Shown: in pieces, positions 5,494 through 15,122 of the stretch
Layout: each line of letters begins with the position of its first letter
Numbering within the stretch: the first letter of the stretch is position 1
Assembly: GCA_005885325.1 (NCBI GenBank)
Contig: VAYX01000049.1
Location: forward strand, 1 to 15,122
DNA from: Actinomycetota bacterium
GTDB taxonomy: Bacteria > Actinomycetota > UBA4738 > HRBIN12
Length of the DNA stretch: 15,122 bases
Reading direction: 5' to 3'
Program-made: the position numbers and the translations under genes
Notes under the pieces: model-generated
Told to the model about the DNA's origin: nothing
Databases searched by the model: none
What the model saw: only the letters and a program-made list of their open reading frames with translations

Positions 5494-6543
5494 CTACCCC
5501 ACGGTCCAGGTGTCGCCGGAGTGCAACAGCGTGGCCAGGTCCCCCCGGCCCAACCGTTCGGTGGCCACCTCGATCTGCTTGTCCATGGCCTCGCCGTAGA
5601 CCGGTCGTTCGACCTCCCGGAACACTCCGATGCATGTGGGCTCGGTGGGCCCATGTGCCAGATGGGCCAGCGCGAACGCGAGCGACGGCCGGCCGTGCAC
5701 GTCATGGACCACGATGTCGTCGGGCGACACGTCGTCCACCCCGGCCAGGATCAGCCGACCGTTGTCCCCCACCGCCACGCACCGGTTTTCCTCGTCGAAC
5801 AGGATCGGTTTTCCGTGCTCCAGGCGGATCTGGTTGTGGACCCCCTGCGGCTTCTCCCGGATGAGGTCGAACGCGCCGTCGTTGAACACGTTGCAGTTCT
5901 GGTAGATCTCGACGAACGCCGCCCCTCGATGGGCCGCCGCCTGTCGCAGCACCTGCATCAGGTGCTGGCGGTCGTTGTCGACCGTCCGGGCTACGAATGT
6001 CGCCTCCGCCCCCAGGGCCAGCGCGATGGGGTTGAACGGATGGTCCACCGAGCCGAACGGCGTGGACTTCGTGACCTTGCCTTCCTCGCTGGTGGGCGAG
6101 TACTGCCCTTTGGTCAAGCCGTAGATCTGGTTGTTGAACAGAAGGATCTTCATGTTCACGTTGCGGCGGAGGGCGTGGATCAGGTGGTTGCCACCGATCG
6201 ACAGGCCGTCCCCATCCCCGGTCACCACCCACACATCGAGATCCGGACGCGCGGTGGCGATCCCCGTGGCCAAGGCCGGCGCCCGCCCATGGATCCCGTG
6301 CATCCCGTACGTGTCCATGTAGTACGTGAACCGTCCGGAGCACCCGATGCCCGATACGAACACGGTGTTGTCGGGCGTGATCCCGAGCTCCGGCATGAAC
6401 GCCTGGACCGTGGCCAGGATGGCGTAGTCGCCGCACCCCGGGCACCACCGGACCTCCTGGTCGCTGGTGAAGTCCTTCTTGGTCAGGGTGCCGACGGCCC
6501 GCTGGCCGTTGCCGCCGTTCTGTTCGTTCTCCACGTCGCTCAT
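5494..6543 (-). CDS. korB: 2-oxoacid:ferredoxin oxidoreductase, beta subunit (2-oxoglutarate type)
   Basis: This 349-aa thiamine-diphosphate subunit of the KorAB complex catalyses CoA-dependent oxidative decarboxylation of a 2-oxoacid (2-oxoglutarate in the best-known relatives) with electrons passed to ferredoxin. The ThDP/Mg signature is G-D-G-D-G-L-S-I-G-G-N (about 109-119) through L-F-N-N-Q-I-Y-G-L-T (135-144). Cys34, Cys37 (W-C-P-G-C-G), Cys68 (G-I-G-C-S-G) and Cys217 are well placed to hold the single 4Fe-4S cluster of two-subunit enzymes; there is no extra ferredoxin domain. The start is ATG 6543, overlapping the korA stop as ATGA, with AAGGTGAT (6550-6557) 6 nt upstream, a close match to the 16S anti-SD. 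Upstream in-frame codons belong to korA in another frame. Substrate preference (2-oxoglutarate versus pyruvate) is inferred from overall similarity to actinobacterial KorB. Confidence 0.93.
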   Translation of the reverse strand: MSDVENEQNGGNGQRAVGTLTKKDFTSDQEVRWCPGCGDYAILATVQAFMPELGITPDNTVFVSGIGCSGRFTYYMDTYGMHGIHGRAPALATGIATARPDLDVWVVTGDGDGLSIGGNHLIHALRRNVNMKILLFNNQIYGLTKGQYSPTSEEGKVTKSTPFGSVDHPFNPIALALGAEATFVARTVDNDRQHLMQVLRQAAAHRGAAFVEIYQNCNVFNDGAFDLIREKPQGVHNQIRLEHGKPILFDEENRCVAVGDNGRLILAGVDDVSPDDIVVHDVHGRPSLAFALAHLAHGPTEPTCIGVFREVERPVYGEAMDKQIEVATERLGRGDLATLLHSGDTWTVG

Positions 6544-8381
6544 TCCGCCATCACCTTCAGGATCTCCTGCTCCAGGTCCTCGGCGAAGATCGGGAGGCCC
6601 TGCACCTTGGCGTAGCTCTTCGCGTCGACCAGGAACCGGCCTCGGATGAGGAGGGCGAGCTGTCCCGAGTTCATCTCGGGGATCAATACCTTGGGGTATC
6701 GCCGGACGACGTCCTCGATGTTCGACGGGAACGGGTTGAGGTGGGACAGGTGGGCCGTGGCCACCTTCTTCCCCTGGTCGCGGATCCGCCGGGCCGCCGC
6801 TCGGATGGTCCCCCAGGTGGAGCCCCACCCCAGCACCAGCAGCGTCGCGTCGCCGTCGGGGTCGTCGACGCCGAGCGCCGGGACGTCCTTGGCGATCCCC
6901 GCCACCTTGGCCGCTCGCAGCTCCGTCATCCGCTCGTGGTTCTCGGGCTCGTAGCTGATGTCGCCGGTGCCGTCCTCCTTCTCCAGGCCGCCGATCCGGT
7001 GCCGAAGTCCCGGCGTCCCGGGGATTGCCCACGGCCGCGCCAGGTTCTCGTCGCGGAGGTACGGCAGGAACTCCGTCCCCGCGTTCGGCCCGGTGGCGAA
7101 CCCCGGGTCGATCGTGGGAAGCGTGTCCGCATCGGGGATGAGCCACGGCTCGGAGGAATTCGAGAGGAACGTGTCCGAGAGCAGGATCACCGGTGTCCGG
7201 TACTTCACCGCGATCCGGACCGCCTCGATCGCCGTGTCGAAGCAATTGGACGGCGAGGACGCAGCCACGATCGGCATCGGCGACTCCCCGTGTCGACCGT
7301 ACATGGCAAGCAAGAGGTCGGCGGCCTCCGTCTTCGTCGGCATCCCTGTCGATGGCCCGGCCCGCTGGACGTCGACGATCACCATGGGGAGCTCGAGGGC
7401 GACCGCCAGCCCGATGGTCTCGGCCTTCAGGTCCATGCCCGGGCCCGAGGTGCCGGTGACCCCCAGCTGCCCCACGAAGGCCGCCCCCAGCGCCACGTTC
7501 GCCGCGGCGATCTCGTCCTCGGCCTGGAGCGTCCGCACACCGAAGTTCTTCAGCCGCGACAGCTCGTGCAGCAGCTCCGAAGCCGGCGTGATGGGGTAGC
7601 TCGCGTAGAACAGCGACAGGGCGCTCCGCTGGCTCGCGGCGACCAGGCCGAGCGCCAAGGCCTGCGCGCCGGAGACGTTTCGATACGTGCCGGGCTTGGC
7701 CGGAGCCGGCTTCACCTGGTAGGAGTGGGCGAACAGCTCGGTGGTCTCGCCGAAGTTGTAGCCGGCCTTGAACGCGGCCACGTTGGCGTCATAGACCTGC
7801 GGCTTGTCGCCGAACTTCTTGTGCAACCAGTTCAGCGTGACGTCGATGGGCCGGCCGTACATCCAGGACACCAGGCCCAGGGCGAACATGTTCTTCGACC
7901 GCTCGGCCTCCTTGCGTGACAGCCCGAGCTCCTCGACGGCCCGCACCGTGATCGAGGTCATGGGGACCTTGTAGACCTGGTAGCCCTCGAGGGTGCCGTC
8001 CTCCAGGGGATTGGCGGAGAACCCGGCCTTCTCCACGTTCCGCTGGACGAACGCGTCCTCGTTCACGATCACCGTCCCGCCCTTCTGGAGCAGGTGCAGG
8101 TCGGCCTTCAGGGCCGCCGGGTTCATGGCCACCAGGACGTTCGGGTGGTCGCCTGGGGTAGTGATGTCCTCGGAGGCGAACTGGATCTGGAAGGCCGACA
8201 CCCCGTGGACGGTGCCCGCCGGGGCCCGGATCTCGGCCGGGAAGTCGGGGAGGGTCGCCAGGTCGTTCCCCAGGACGGCAGTGGCATTGGTGAATCGGTC
8301 ACCGGTCAACTGCATACCGTCACCCGAGTCACCGGCGAACCGGATGACGATCCGGTCTTTCTCTTCGACGTCCTTCGGCAT
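6540..8381 (-). CDS. korA: 2-oxoacid:ferredoxin oxidoreductase, alpha subunit (gamma-alpha fusion)
   Basis: This 613-aa partner of KorB has the usual length for the fused gamma-alpha subunit. The N-terminal gamma domain (about 1-200) begins R-I-V-I-R-F-A-G-D-S-G-D-G and binds CoA/ThDP from the other side. The alpha domain carries the family hallmark Y-P-I-T-P-A-S-E (262-269), then E-D-E-I-A-A, G-T-S-G-P-G-M-D-L and a C-terminal transketolase-like domain. No Fe-S ferredoxin insertion is seen. ATG 8381 is the only usable start: going upstream in frame there is no start codon before a TAG. No SD stands at normal distance; instead AGGAGG (8409-8414) is 27 nt away with a perfect hairpin in between (separate entry). 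It is co-transcribed with korB (ATGA overlap), supporting a 1:1 complex. It works in the cytoplasm in an oxidative or reductive TCA-cycle step. Confidence 0.93.
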   Translation of the reverse strand: MPKDVEEKDRIVIRFAGDSGDGMQLTGDRFTNATAVLGNDLATLPDFPAEIRAPAGTVHGVSAFQIQFASEDITTPGDHPNVLVAMNPAALKADLHLLQKGGTVIVNEDAFVQRNVEKAGFSANPLEDGTLEGYQVYKVPMTSITVRAVEELGLSRKEAERSKNMFALGLVSWMYGRPIDVTLNWLHKKFGDKPQVYDANVAAFKAGYNFGETTELFAHSYQVKPAPAKPGTYRNVSGAQALALGLVAASQRSALSLFYASYPITPASELLHELSRLKNFGVRTLQAEDEIAAANVALGAAFVGQLGVTGTSGPGMDLKAETIGLAVALELPMVIVDVQRAGPSTGMPTKTEAADLLLAMYGRHGESPMPIVAASSPSNCFDTAIEAVRIAVKYRTPVILLSDTFLSNSSEPWLIPDADTLPTIDPGFATGPNAGTEFLPYLRDENLARPWAIPGTPGLRHRIGGLEKEDGTGDISYEPENHERMTELRAAKVAGIAKDVPALGVDDPDGDATLLVLGWGSTWGTIRAAARRIRDQGKKVATAHLSHLNPFPSNIEDVVRRYPKVLIPEMNSGQLALLIRGRFLVDAKSYAKVQGLPIFAEDLEQEILKVMAE

Positions 8382-8388
8382 CTGCCCT

Positions 8389-8407
8389 GGCCGGGCGTGG
8401 CCCGGCC
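8389..8407 (-). promoter_or_regulatory. korA leader hairpin between Shine-Dalgarno and start codon
   Basis: GGCCGGGC, a 3-nt CAC loop and GCCCGGCC make a perfect 8-bp, all-G/C stem in the korA mRNA. AGGAGG lies 1 nt upstream of the stem, and 7 nt (agggcag) separate the stem from the ATG. If the stem forms, it places AGGAGG an effective 8 nt from the start codon; if melted, the SD is 27 nt away. This arrangement could make translation depend on folding. It might also be an accidental GC-rich palindrome. Confidence 0.5.
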
Positions 8408-8438
8408 GCCTCCTCTAGGGTTTCGCGGGTTCGCATCT

Positions 8439-8444
8439 AGCGTA
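8439..8444 (-). promoter_or_regulatory. Putative -10 of the korAB operon
   Basis: On the minus strand TACGCT fits TAnnnT. A TGTTGG sequence (8466-8461) lies 16 nt upstream as a weak -35. Transcription would start near 8431, giving a leader of about 50 nt that includes AGGAGG and the hairpin. The 187-nt interval 8382-8568 is a divergent promoter region shared with the USP-Rieske gene. Confidence 0.35.
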
Positions 8445-8517
8445 GCGCGCGACGGCCGAACCAACAGCCGCATCACCCCGCTTCGTGCGCGTGCCGTTCA
8501 CATCGCGCCGGACGCGC

Positions 8518-8523
8518 TAGGCT
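8518..8523 (+). promoter_or_regulatory. Putative -10 of the USP-Rieske gene
   Basis: TAGGCT fits TAnnnT and is preceded by GTTCAC (8496-8501) at 16 nt as a weak -35. The leader would be about 40 nt and contains AGGAGG at 8557-8562. The same TAGGCT hexamer occurs ahead of the cNMP-binding gene. Confidence 0.35.
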
Positions 8524-8568
8524 CCCGGAGCCCGATTGCGTCGCCCACCGGACTTCAGGAGGACCTCC

Positions 8569-9597
8569 GTGGCCTACAAGCGCATCGTCCTGGCGACCGA
8601 CGGCTCGGCCTTCGCCGAGAGCGCCGAGCACGTGGCAGCCACGCTGGCCCGGGCCTCGAAGGCCAAGGAGCTGCTGATCGTCCACACGTACGAGCGTCCG
8701 GACAAGGCGCAGGCCGCCGTGGAGCGGGCCGAGGCCACCGCCGGGGCCGAGGGGTTGCAGCCCGAGGTGGTCCTCCGCGACGGGGCCCCGGCCGAGGACA
8801 TCGTCGAGGTGGCCGACGTTCGGGAGGCCGACCTGATCGTCCTGGGCAGCCGGGGACTCTCCCTCGGGGAGCAGATCATGGGGAGCGTGGCCACCAAGGT
8901 GTCGCGCCACGCGCCGTGCGACGTCCTCCTGGTGCGGGAGCGGCCGGTCGAGCAGCGAGAGGAGGGCGGCATCCCCTACTCCAGGATCCTCCTGGCAACC
9001 GACGGCTCCTCCACCGCGGATCGGGCCGCCAGGAAGGGCTATGCCCTGGCCACCCGGCTCGGCGCGTCGGTGACACTGGTGTTCGTGGGGCATCCGAAGA
9101 CCGGCGAGCTGATCCTCCAGGACACCGCGGCCACGATCGGCGAGGGAGCCCCGCCGGCCACGATGCTGATCCTCCAGGGCGACCCGGCGGAGGCCATCAT
9201 GGATGCTGCGGCGCGTGAGGGGTTGGACCTCATCGTGGTGGGCAACCGGGGGCTGACCGGGGCCAAGGGACTGTTCCTGGCGTCGGTTCCCAAGAAGGTC
9301 TCTGAATACGCGCCATGCGATGTACTGATCGCGCGCACCGTGGCCCAGAGCCTCTCGGAGATCGGCAAGGGCGAGGGGGGGATCCTGGCTACCGGGGACC
9401 ACAAGGTGGCCGTGTACCGCGACGAGAAGGGCGTCGTCCACGCGCTCTCGGCCAAGTGCACCCACATGGGCTGCACGGTGAAGTGGAACCCGTCGGAGCG
9501 GACGTGGGATTGCCCGTGTCACGGGTCGCGCTTCTCGCCTTCCGGTCAGGTGGTGAACGGACCCGCCGCCAAGCCGCTCGAACCGACCGACGTGTAG
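8569..9597 (+). CDS. Tandem universal stress domains fused to a Rieske 2Fe-2S domain
   Basis: This 342-aa protein starts at GTG 8569, set by AGGAGG (8557-8562) 6 nt upstream; it begins V-A-Y-K-R-I-V-L-A-T-D-G-S, a standard USP first strand. USP domain 1 spans about 1-123 (nucleotide-binding pattern G93-S-R-G96 then G-S-V near 105). USP domain 2 spans about 137-256 (A-T-D-G-S at 143-147; G225-N-R-G228, then A-S-V where G-S is usual). From about 268 a Rieske fold follows, with C297-T-H299-M-G-C302 and C315-P-C317-H318-G-S. All four cluster ligands (C297, H299, C315, H318) and the disulfide pair (C302, C317) of high-potential Rieske proteins are present. No signal peptide or membrane helix, so it is cytoplasmic. 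Inferred role: coupling an ATP/AMP-binding stress sensor to a redox-active cluster, as sensor or electron donor. The partner is unknown; korAB is divergent. Confidence 0.9.
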   Translation: MAYKRIVLATDGSAFAESAEHVAATLARASKAKELLIVHTYERPDKAQAAVERAEATAGAEGLQPEVVLRDGAPAEDIVEVADVREADLIVLGSRGLSLGEQIMGSVATKVSRHAPCDVLLVRERPVEQREEGGIPYSRILLATDGSSTADRAARKGYALATRLGASVTLVFVGHPKTGELILQDTAATIGEGAPPATMLILQGDPAEAIMDAAAREGLDLIVVGNRGLTGAKGLFLASVPKKVSEYAPCDVLIARTVAQSLSEIGKGEGGILATGDHKVAVYRDEKGVVHALSAKCTHMGCTVKWNPSERTWDCPCHGSRFSPSGQVVNGPAAKPLEPTDV

Positions 9598-9609
9598 CTC
9601 GCGCCGGCG

Positions 9610-10092
9610 TTAGAACGGCTTGAAGATCATCAGGTAGGCGATGAACACGAGCGCGGCGAAACCGAACGCCGCGCTCGCCAGCGAGAGCCGCGAAGCCAGC
9701 ATGGCCGTGAGCTCTTCGTCACTGCGCCGGGGAACCCCCGACGGCCGGATCTCGACTGCCTCCTTCAGCCGCTGGTAATAGGGCCGGATCACGATCGACA
9801 TCTCCGCGCTGACGGCCACGAGGATGCCGATGGAGAGCCAGAACCAAGCCTGGTGGGTATAGATCCCGCTCTGCACCCCCGCGACGATGCCGAACACAGT
9901 GAGCCAGGCGAGCGAGACGTACATCCCTCGCACCGACGAGCCGGAGAACTGGAGGAGCTCGGCGATCCGCGTACGGTCCCGCTCCTTGCGGAGCCGGAGG
10001 GCCACGATCATCGACACGCCGTGGTACATGACGAATGCGAGCACACCGAGGACATGCAGCAGCTTCCACCAGTTGTACGCGATCGCCACCAT
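9610..10092 (-). CDS. Four-helix integral membrane protein (DUF2269/CopD-like)
   Basis: This 160-aa protein has four predicted transmembrane helices at about 6-32, 55-78, 81-104 and 137-157. Helix 1 has the W-W-K-L-L-H-V-L-G pattern with H13 and H24, reminiscent of small DUF2269/CopD-type membrane proteins in which conserved His residues may bind heme or copper; H80 precedes helix 3. A charged cytoplasmic or periplasmic loop (about 108-128) separates helices 3 and 4. The start is ATG 10092, forming a TGATG junction with the stop of the upstream cNMP-binding gene, so translation is coupled; a GTG at 10089 is a minor alternative. No good SD is present, which fits coupling. Function unknown; a redox or respiratory accessory role is inference. 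It is convergent with the USP-Rieske gene 12 nt away. Confidence 0.75.
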   Translation of the reverse strand: MVAIAYNWWKLLHVLGVLAFVMYHGVSMIVALRLRKERDRTRIAELLQFSGSSVRGMYVSLAWLTVFGIVAGVQSGIYTHQAWFWLSIGILVAVSAEMSIVIRPYYQRLKEAVEIRPSGVPRRSDEELTAMLASRLSLASAAFGFAALVFIAYLMIFKPF

Positions 10093-10616
10093 CAGTCGGC
10101 AGGTGACCGCTCGGCCTGACGGAGTCGGCCGGCCAGCACTGGAAGCATCCTGGCTGAAACGCCGGGCTCCTCGGCGAGCAGCCGGTCGAACGCCCGCTTG
10201 AAGATCCGGATGCACAGCATGGGGGTTGCGGCTACCACCGACGCCGTGCGCTCGCCGCCGTCCAGGAGCGCGAGCTCTCCGAAGAACTCGCCCGGTCCGA
10301 GCGTGGCCAGGGTTCGCTTCCTCCTGGTCACCCGGGCCTTCCCCTCCACGATCGTGAAGAAGGCTCCTCCCCGCATCCCCTCGGTGACGATCGCCTCCCC
10401 ACTCCGGAACTCCACCTGGTCGGCCCGGTCGGCCAGCGCCCGGAGGTGACGCCGGGACAGGCCGGCGAACAGCGGGACCCGGGCCAGGCGGTCCATCCCC
10501 TGCTTGCCCAACGGCCGGTCGGATCTCGCCCGTCCCGACGCGGGCCGTGACCCGGAACCAGCGGACGAGACCGAGGGCGGCACCAGCCCCGCCAGCGAAT
10601 CGAGCGCGTCCTTCAT
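10092..10616 (-). CDS. Cyclic nucleotide-binding domain protein
   Basis: This 174-aa protein has a Ser/Gly/Arg-rich, probably disordered N-terminus (about 1-40) followed by one cNMP-binding domain: L-A-R-V-P-L-F-A-G-L-S (44-54), a long beta-roll, and the phosphate-binding cassette F-F-G-E-L-A-L-L-D-G-G-E-R-T-A-S with the ribose-contacting Glu and phosphate-contacting Arg both present. No helix-turn-helix follows, so it is not a CRP-type transcription factor; the C-terminal helix ends soon after the domain. It probably senses cAMP or cGMP and acts through a partner, quite possibly the membrane protein encoded next (TGATG overlap). ATG 10616 is preceded by GGGAGAGG; TAGGCT (10652-10647) could be the -10. 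It is divergent from metH. The ligand is inferred from conserved residues. Confidence 0.88.
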   Translation of the reverse strand: MKDALDSLAGLVPPSVSSAGSGSRPASGRARSDRPLGKQGMDRLARVPLFAGLSRRHLRALADRADQVEFRSGEAIVTEGMRGGAFFTIVEGKARVTRRKRTLATLGPGEFFGELALLDGGERTASVVAATPMLCIRIFKRAFDRLLAEEPGVSARMLPVLAGRLRQAERSPAD

Positions 10617-10646
10617 CGGCCTCTCCCGGCTCCCGGTCGAGCCGCG

Positions 10647-10652
10647 AGCCTA
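10647..10652 (-). promoter_or_regulatory. Putative -10 of the cNMP-binding operon
   Basis: On the minus strand TAGGCT lies about 30 nt before ATG 10616, leaving a short leader with GGGAGAGG. No clear -35. The interval 10617-10735 is a divergent promoter region with metH. Confidence 0.3.
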
Positions 10653-10723
10653 TCGCAGCCGTCGAGACCTCGGGACGGGCCCGACCTGCGCGGTCGTTCT
10701 GACCGAGGGTCACAGGGCTGCGC

Positions 10724-10729
10724 TAGCAT
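10724..10729 (+). promoter_or_regulatory. Putative -10 of a leaderless metH promoter
   Basis: TAGCAT is followed by 6 nt and ATG 10736. No SD is visible before this ATG, which supports leaderless translation. A CTGACC (10699-10704) at 19 nt is a weak -35. No cobalamin or SAM riboswitch hallmark was found in the 119 nt upstream. Confidence 0.45.
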
Positions 10730-10735
10730 TGCCCG

Positions 10736-14398
<3,663 letters not shown>

Positions 14399-14421
14399 GC
14401 CTGCCGCCCGAGAACGGCTGG

Positions 14422-14427
14422 TACCGT
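14422..14427 (+). promoter_or_regulatory. Putative -10 of the aminotransferase gene (leaderless)
   Basis: TACCGT is followed by 8 nt and ATG 14436; no SD is present. It falls in the 37-nt gap after metH. Confidence 0.3.
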
Positions 14428-14435
14428 GATGCGCC

Positions 14436-15122
14436 ATGGGCCGGTTCTGGCATTCCTTCGCCGACATGTCCGCGATCCAGGAACGGGGAGAGCTCGTCCT
14501 CGATCGTGGCGAGGGCGTGCACGTGTGGGACGAGGACGGACGCCGGTACCTCGATGCCACCGCCGGACTGTGGTACTGCAACGTCGGGTACGGCCGGGGC
14601 GAGATCGCCGATGCCGCCGCCGCACAGCTCCGCCGGCTGTCCGCCTACTCGACCTTCGGTGATGTCTCGAACCGGCCGGCCATCGAGCTCGCCGAGCGGG
14701 TGGCCGACCTCTCGCCGGACCCCGATTCCCGCGTGTTCTTCACCAGCGGCGGCTCGGACTCCATCGACACGGCGGCCAAGATGGCCCGCCGGTACTGGCA
14801 GCTCCTGGGCCAGACCGACCGCACCATGTTCATCACCCGGGAGAGCGCGTACCACGGCATGCACGTCGCCGGCACCAGCCTAGCCGGCATCGCGGCCAAC
14901 GCCGCCGGGTACGGACCGTTCGTCAGTGACGTTGCGAGGGTGGCGTGGGATTCGCCGGATGCCCTCCGCGACGCCATCGACGCCGCCACCCCCGAGCGCG
15001 TGGCCGCCTTCTTCTGCGAGCCGGTCATCGGAGCGGGCGGCGTGTTCGCGCCGCCGGAGGGCTACCTCGAGCGAGTCCGGTCGATCTGCCGCGATGCCGG
15101 CGTCCTGTTCGTGGCCGACGAG
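14436..15122 (+). CDS. Class III PLP-dependent aminotransferase (3' truncated by window end)
   Basis: The first 229 codons of a fold-type I aminotransferase are present; the frame is open to the last base. Typical class III features: G-V-H-V-W-D-E-D-G-R-R-Y-L-D-A (about 27-41), the cofactor-phosphate loop T-S-G-G-S-D-S (103-109; many members have S-G-S-E), and Y139-H140-G141-M-H for ring stacking. The window ends at F-V-A-D-E, the D-E of the D-E-V/I motif whose Asp contacts the PLP pyridine nitrogen; the Schiff-base Lys lies beyond. The N-terminus (F-W-H-S-F-A-D-M) resembles omega-amino acid:pyruvate or aspartate aminotransferase-family enzymes acting on amino groups distant from the carboxylate, but the substrate cannot be assigned. 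ATG 14436 gives the family N-terminus; no SD, with TACCGT 8 nt upstream. It lies 37 nt after metH on the same strand. Confidence 0.92.
   Translation, partial: MGRFWHSFADMSAIQERGELVLDRGEGVHVWDEDGRRYLDATAGLWYCNVGYGRGEIADAAAAQLRRLSAYSTFGDVSNRPAIELAERVADLSPDPDSRVFFTSGGSDSIDTAAKMARRYWQLLGQTDRTMFITRESAYHGMHVAGTSLAGIAANAAGYGPFVSDVARVAWDSPDALRDAIDAATPERVAAFFCEPVIGAGGVFAPPEGYLERVRSICRDAGVLFVADE

Noticed and set aside
5494..7245. korB extended upstream into a 583-codon protein
   Set aside because: The extra N-terminal part lies over korA in another frame and looks non-coding; the ATGA overlap and AAGGTGAT site at 6543 define the true start.
6741..7919. Long plus-strand open frame opposite korA
   Set aside because: Arg/Gly/Asp-rich low-complexity translation without family motifs; a shadow of korA.
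8370..8436. Short upstream frame starting at ATG 8436 and overlapping korA
   Set aside because: The ATG lies only 2 nt after the presumed -10, has no SD, and the translation is Arg-rich without a recognisable pattern.
10617..10735. Possible cobalamin or SAM riboswitch before metH
   Set aside because: Only 119 nt, no conserved riboswitch boxes recognised, and the promoter-like hexamer sits 6 nt from the ATG, leaving no leader.

Overview
The window reads as chromosomal DNA of a high-GC (roughly 68-70 % by eye) bacterium, most likely an uncultured, deep-branching member of the Actinomycetota. Pointers are the DnaQ-exonuclease/UvrC-like nuclease fusion, a deazaflavin (F420)-type reductase, the two-subunit 2-oxoacid:ferredoxin oxidoreductase KorAB, frequent GTG starts, and several apparently leaderless promoters (TAnnnT followed 6-8 nt later by the start codon). 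I see no mobile element, tRNA, rRNA, CRISPR array or phage gene. All named family assignments rest on motifs read by eye, not on searches.

Layout. 1-3018 (+): 3' part of a DEDD-exonuclease/GIY-YIG nuclease, an acetyl-CoA acetyltransferase (thiolase), and a stand-alone Lrp/AsnC-type ligand-binding (RAM) protein. 3015-4382 (-): a compact operon of five small, overlapping or abutting genes: a degenerate response-regulator receiver, a zinc-ribbon protein, a short unknown protein with no obvious start, a 35-aa membrane peptide, and an F420-type PNPOx-like reductase. 4470-5159 (+): a MIP/aquaporin-family channel whose second pore motif is SPV instead of NPA. 5169-5357 (-): a 62-aa Cys-rich protein. 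5494-8381 (-): korB and korA with an ATGA overlap. 8569-9597 (+): a fusion of two universal-stress (USP) domains with a C-terminal Rieske 2Fe-2S domain. 9610-10616 (-): a cyclic-nucleotide-binding-domain protein followed by a four-helix membrane protein. 10736-14398 (+): full-length cobalamin-dependent methionine synthase MetH. 14436-15122 (+): 5' part of a class III PLP aminotransferase, running off the window.

Metabolically the region is core carbon/C1 metabolism (thiolase, KorAB as a CoA- and ferredoxin-dependent 2-oxoacid oxidoreductase, MetH) interleaved with redox or stress-sensing proteins (USP-Rieske, cNMP-binding protein, degenerate receiver operon). The most unusual items are the USP-USP-Rieske fusion, the receiver/zinc-ribbon/membrane-peptide/F420 mini-operon with a start-less or frameshifted member, the SPV aquaporin, and a perfect hairpin placed exactly between the AGGAGG ribosome-binding site and the start codon of korA.
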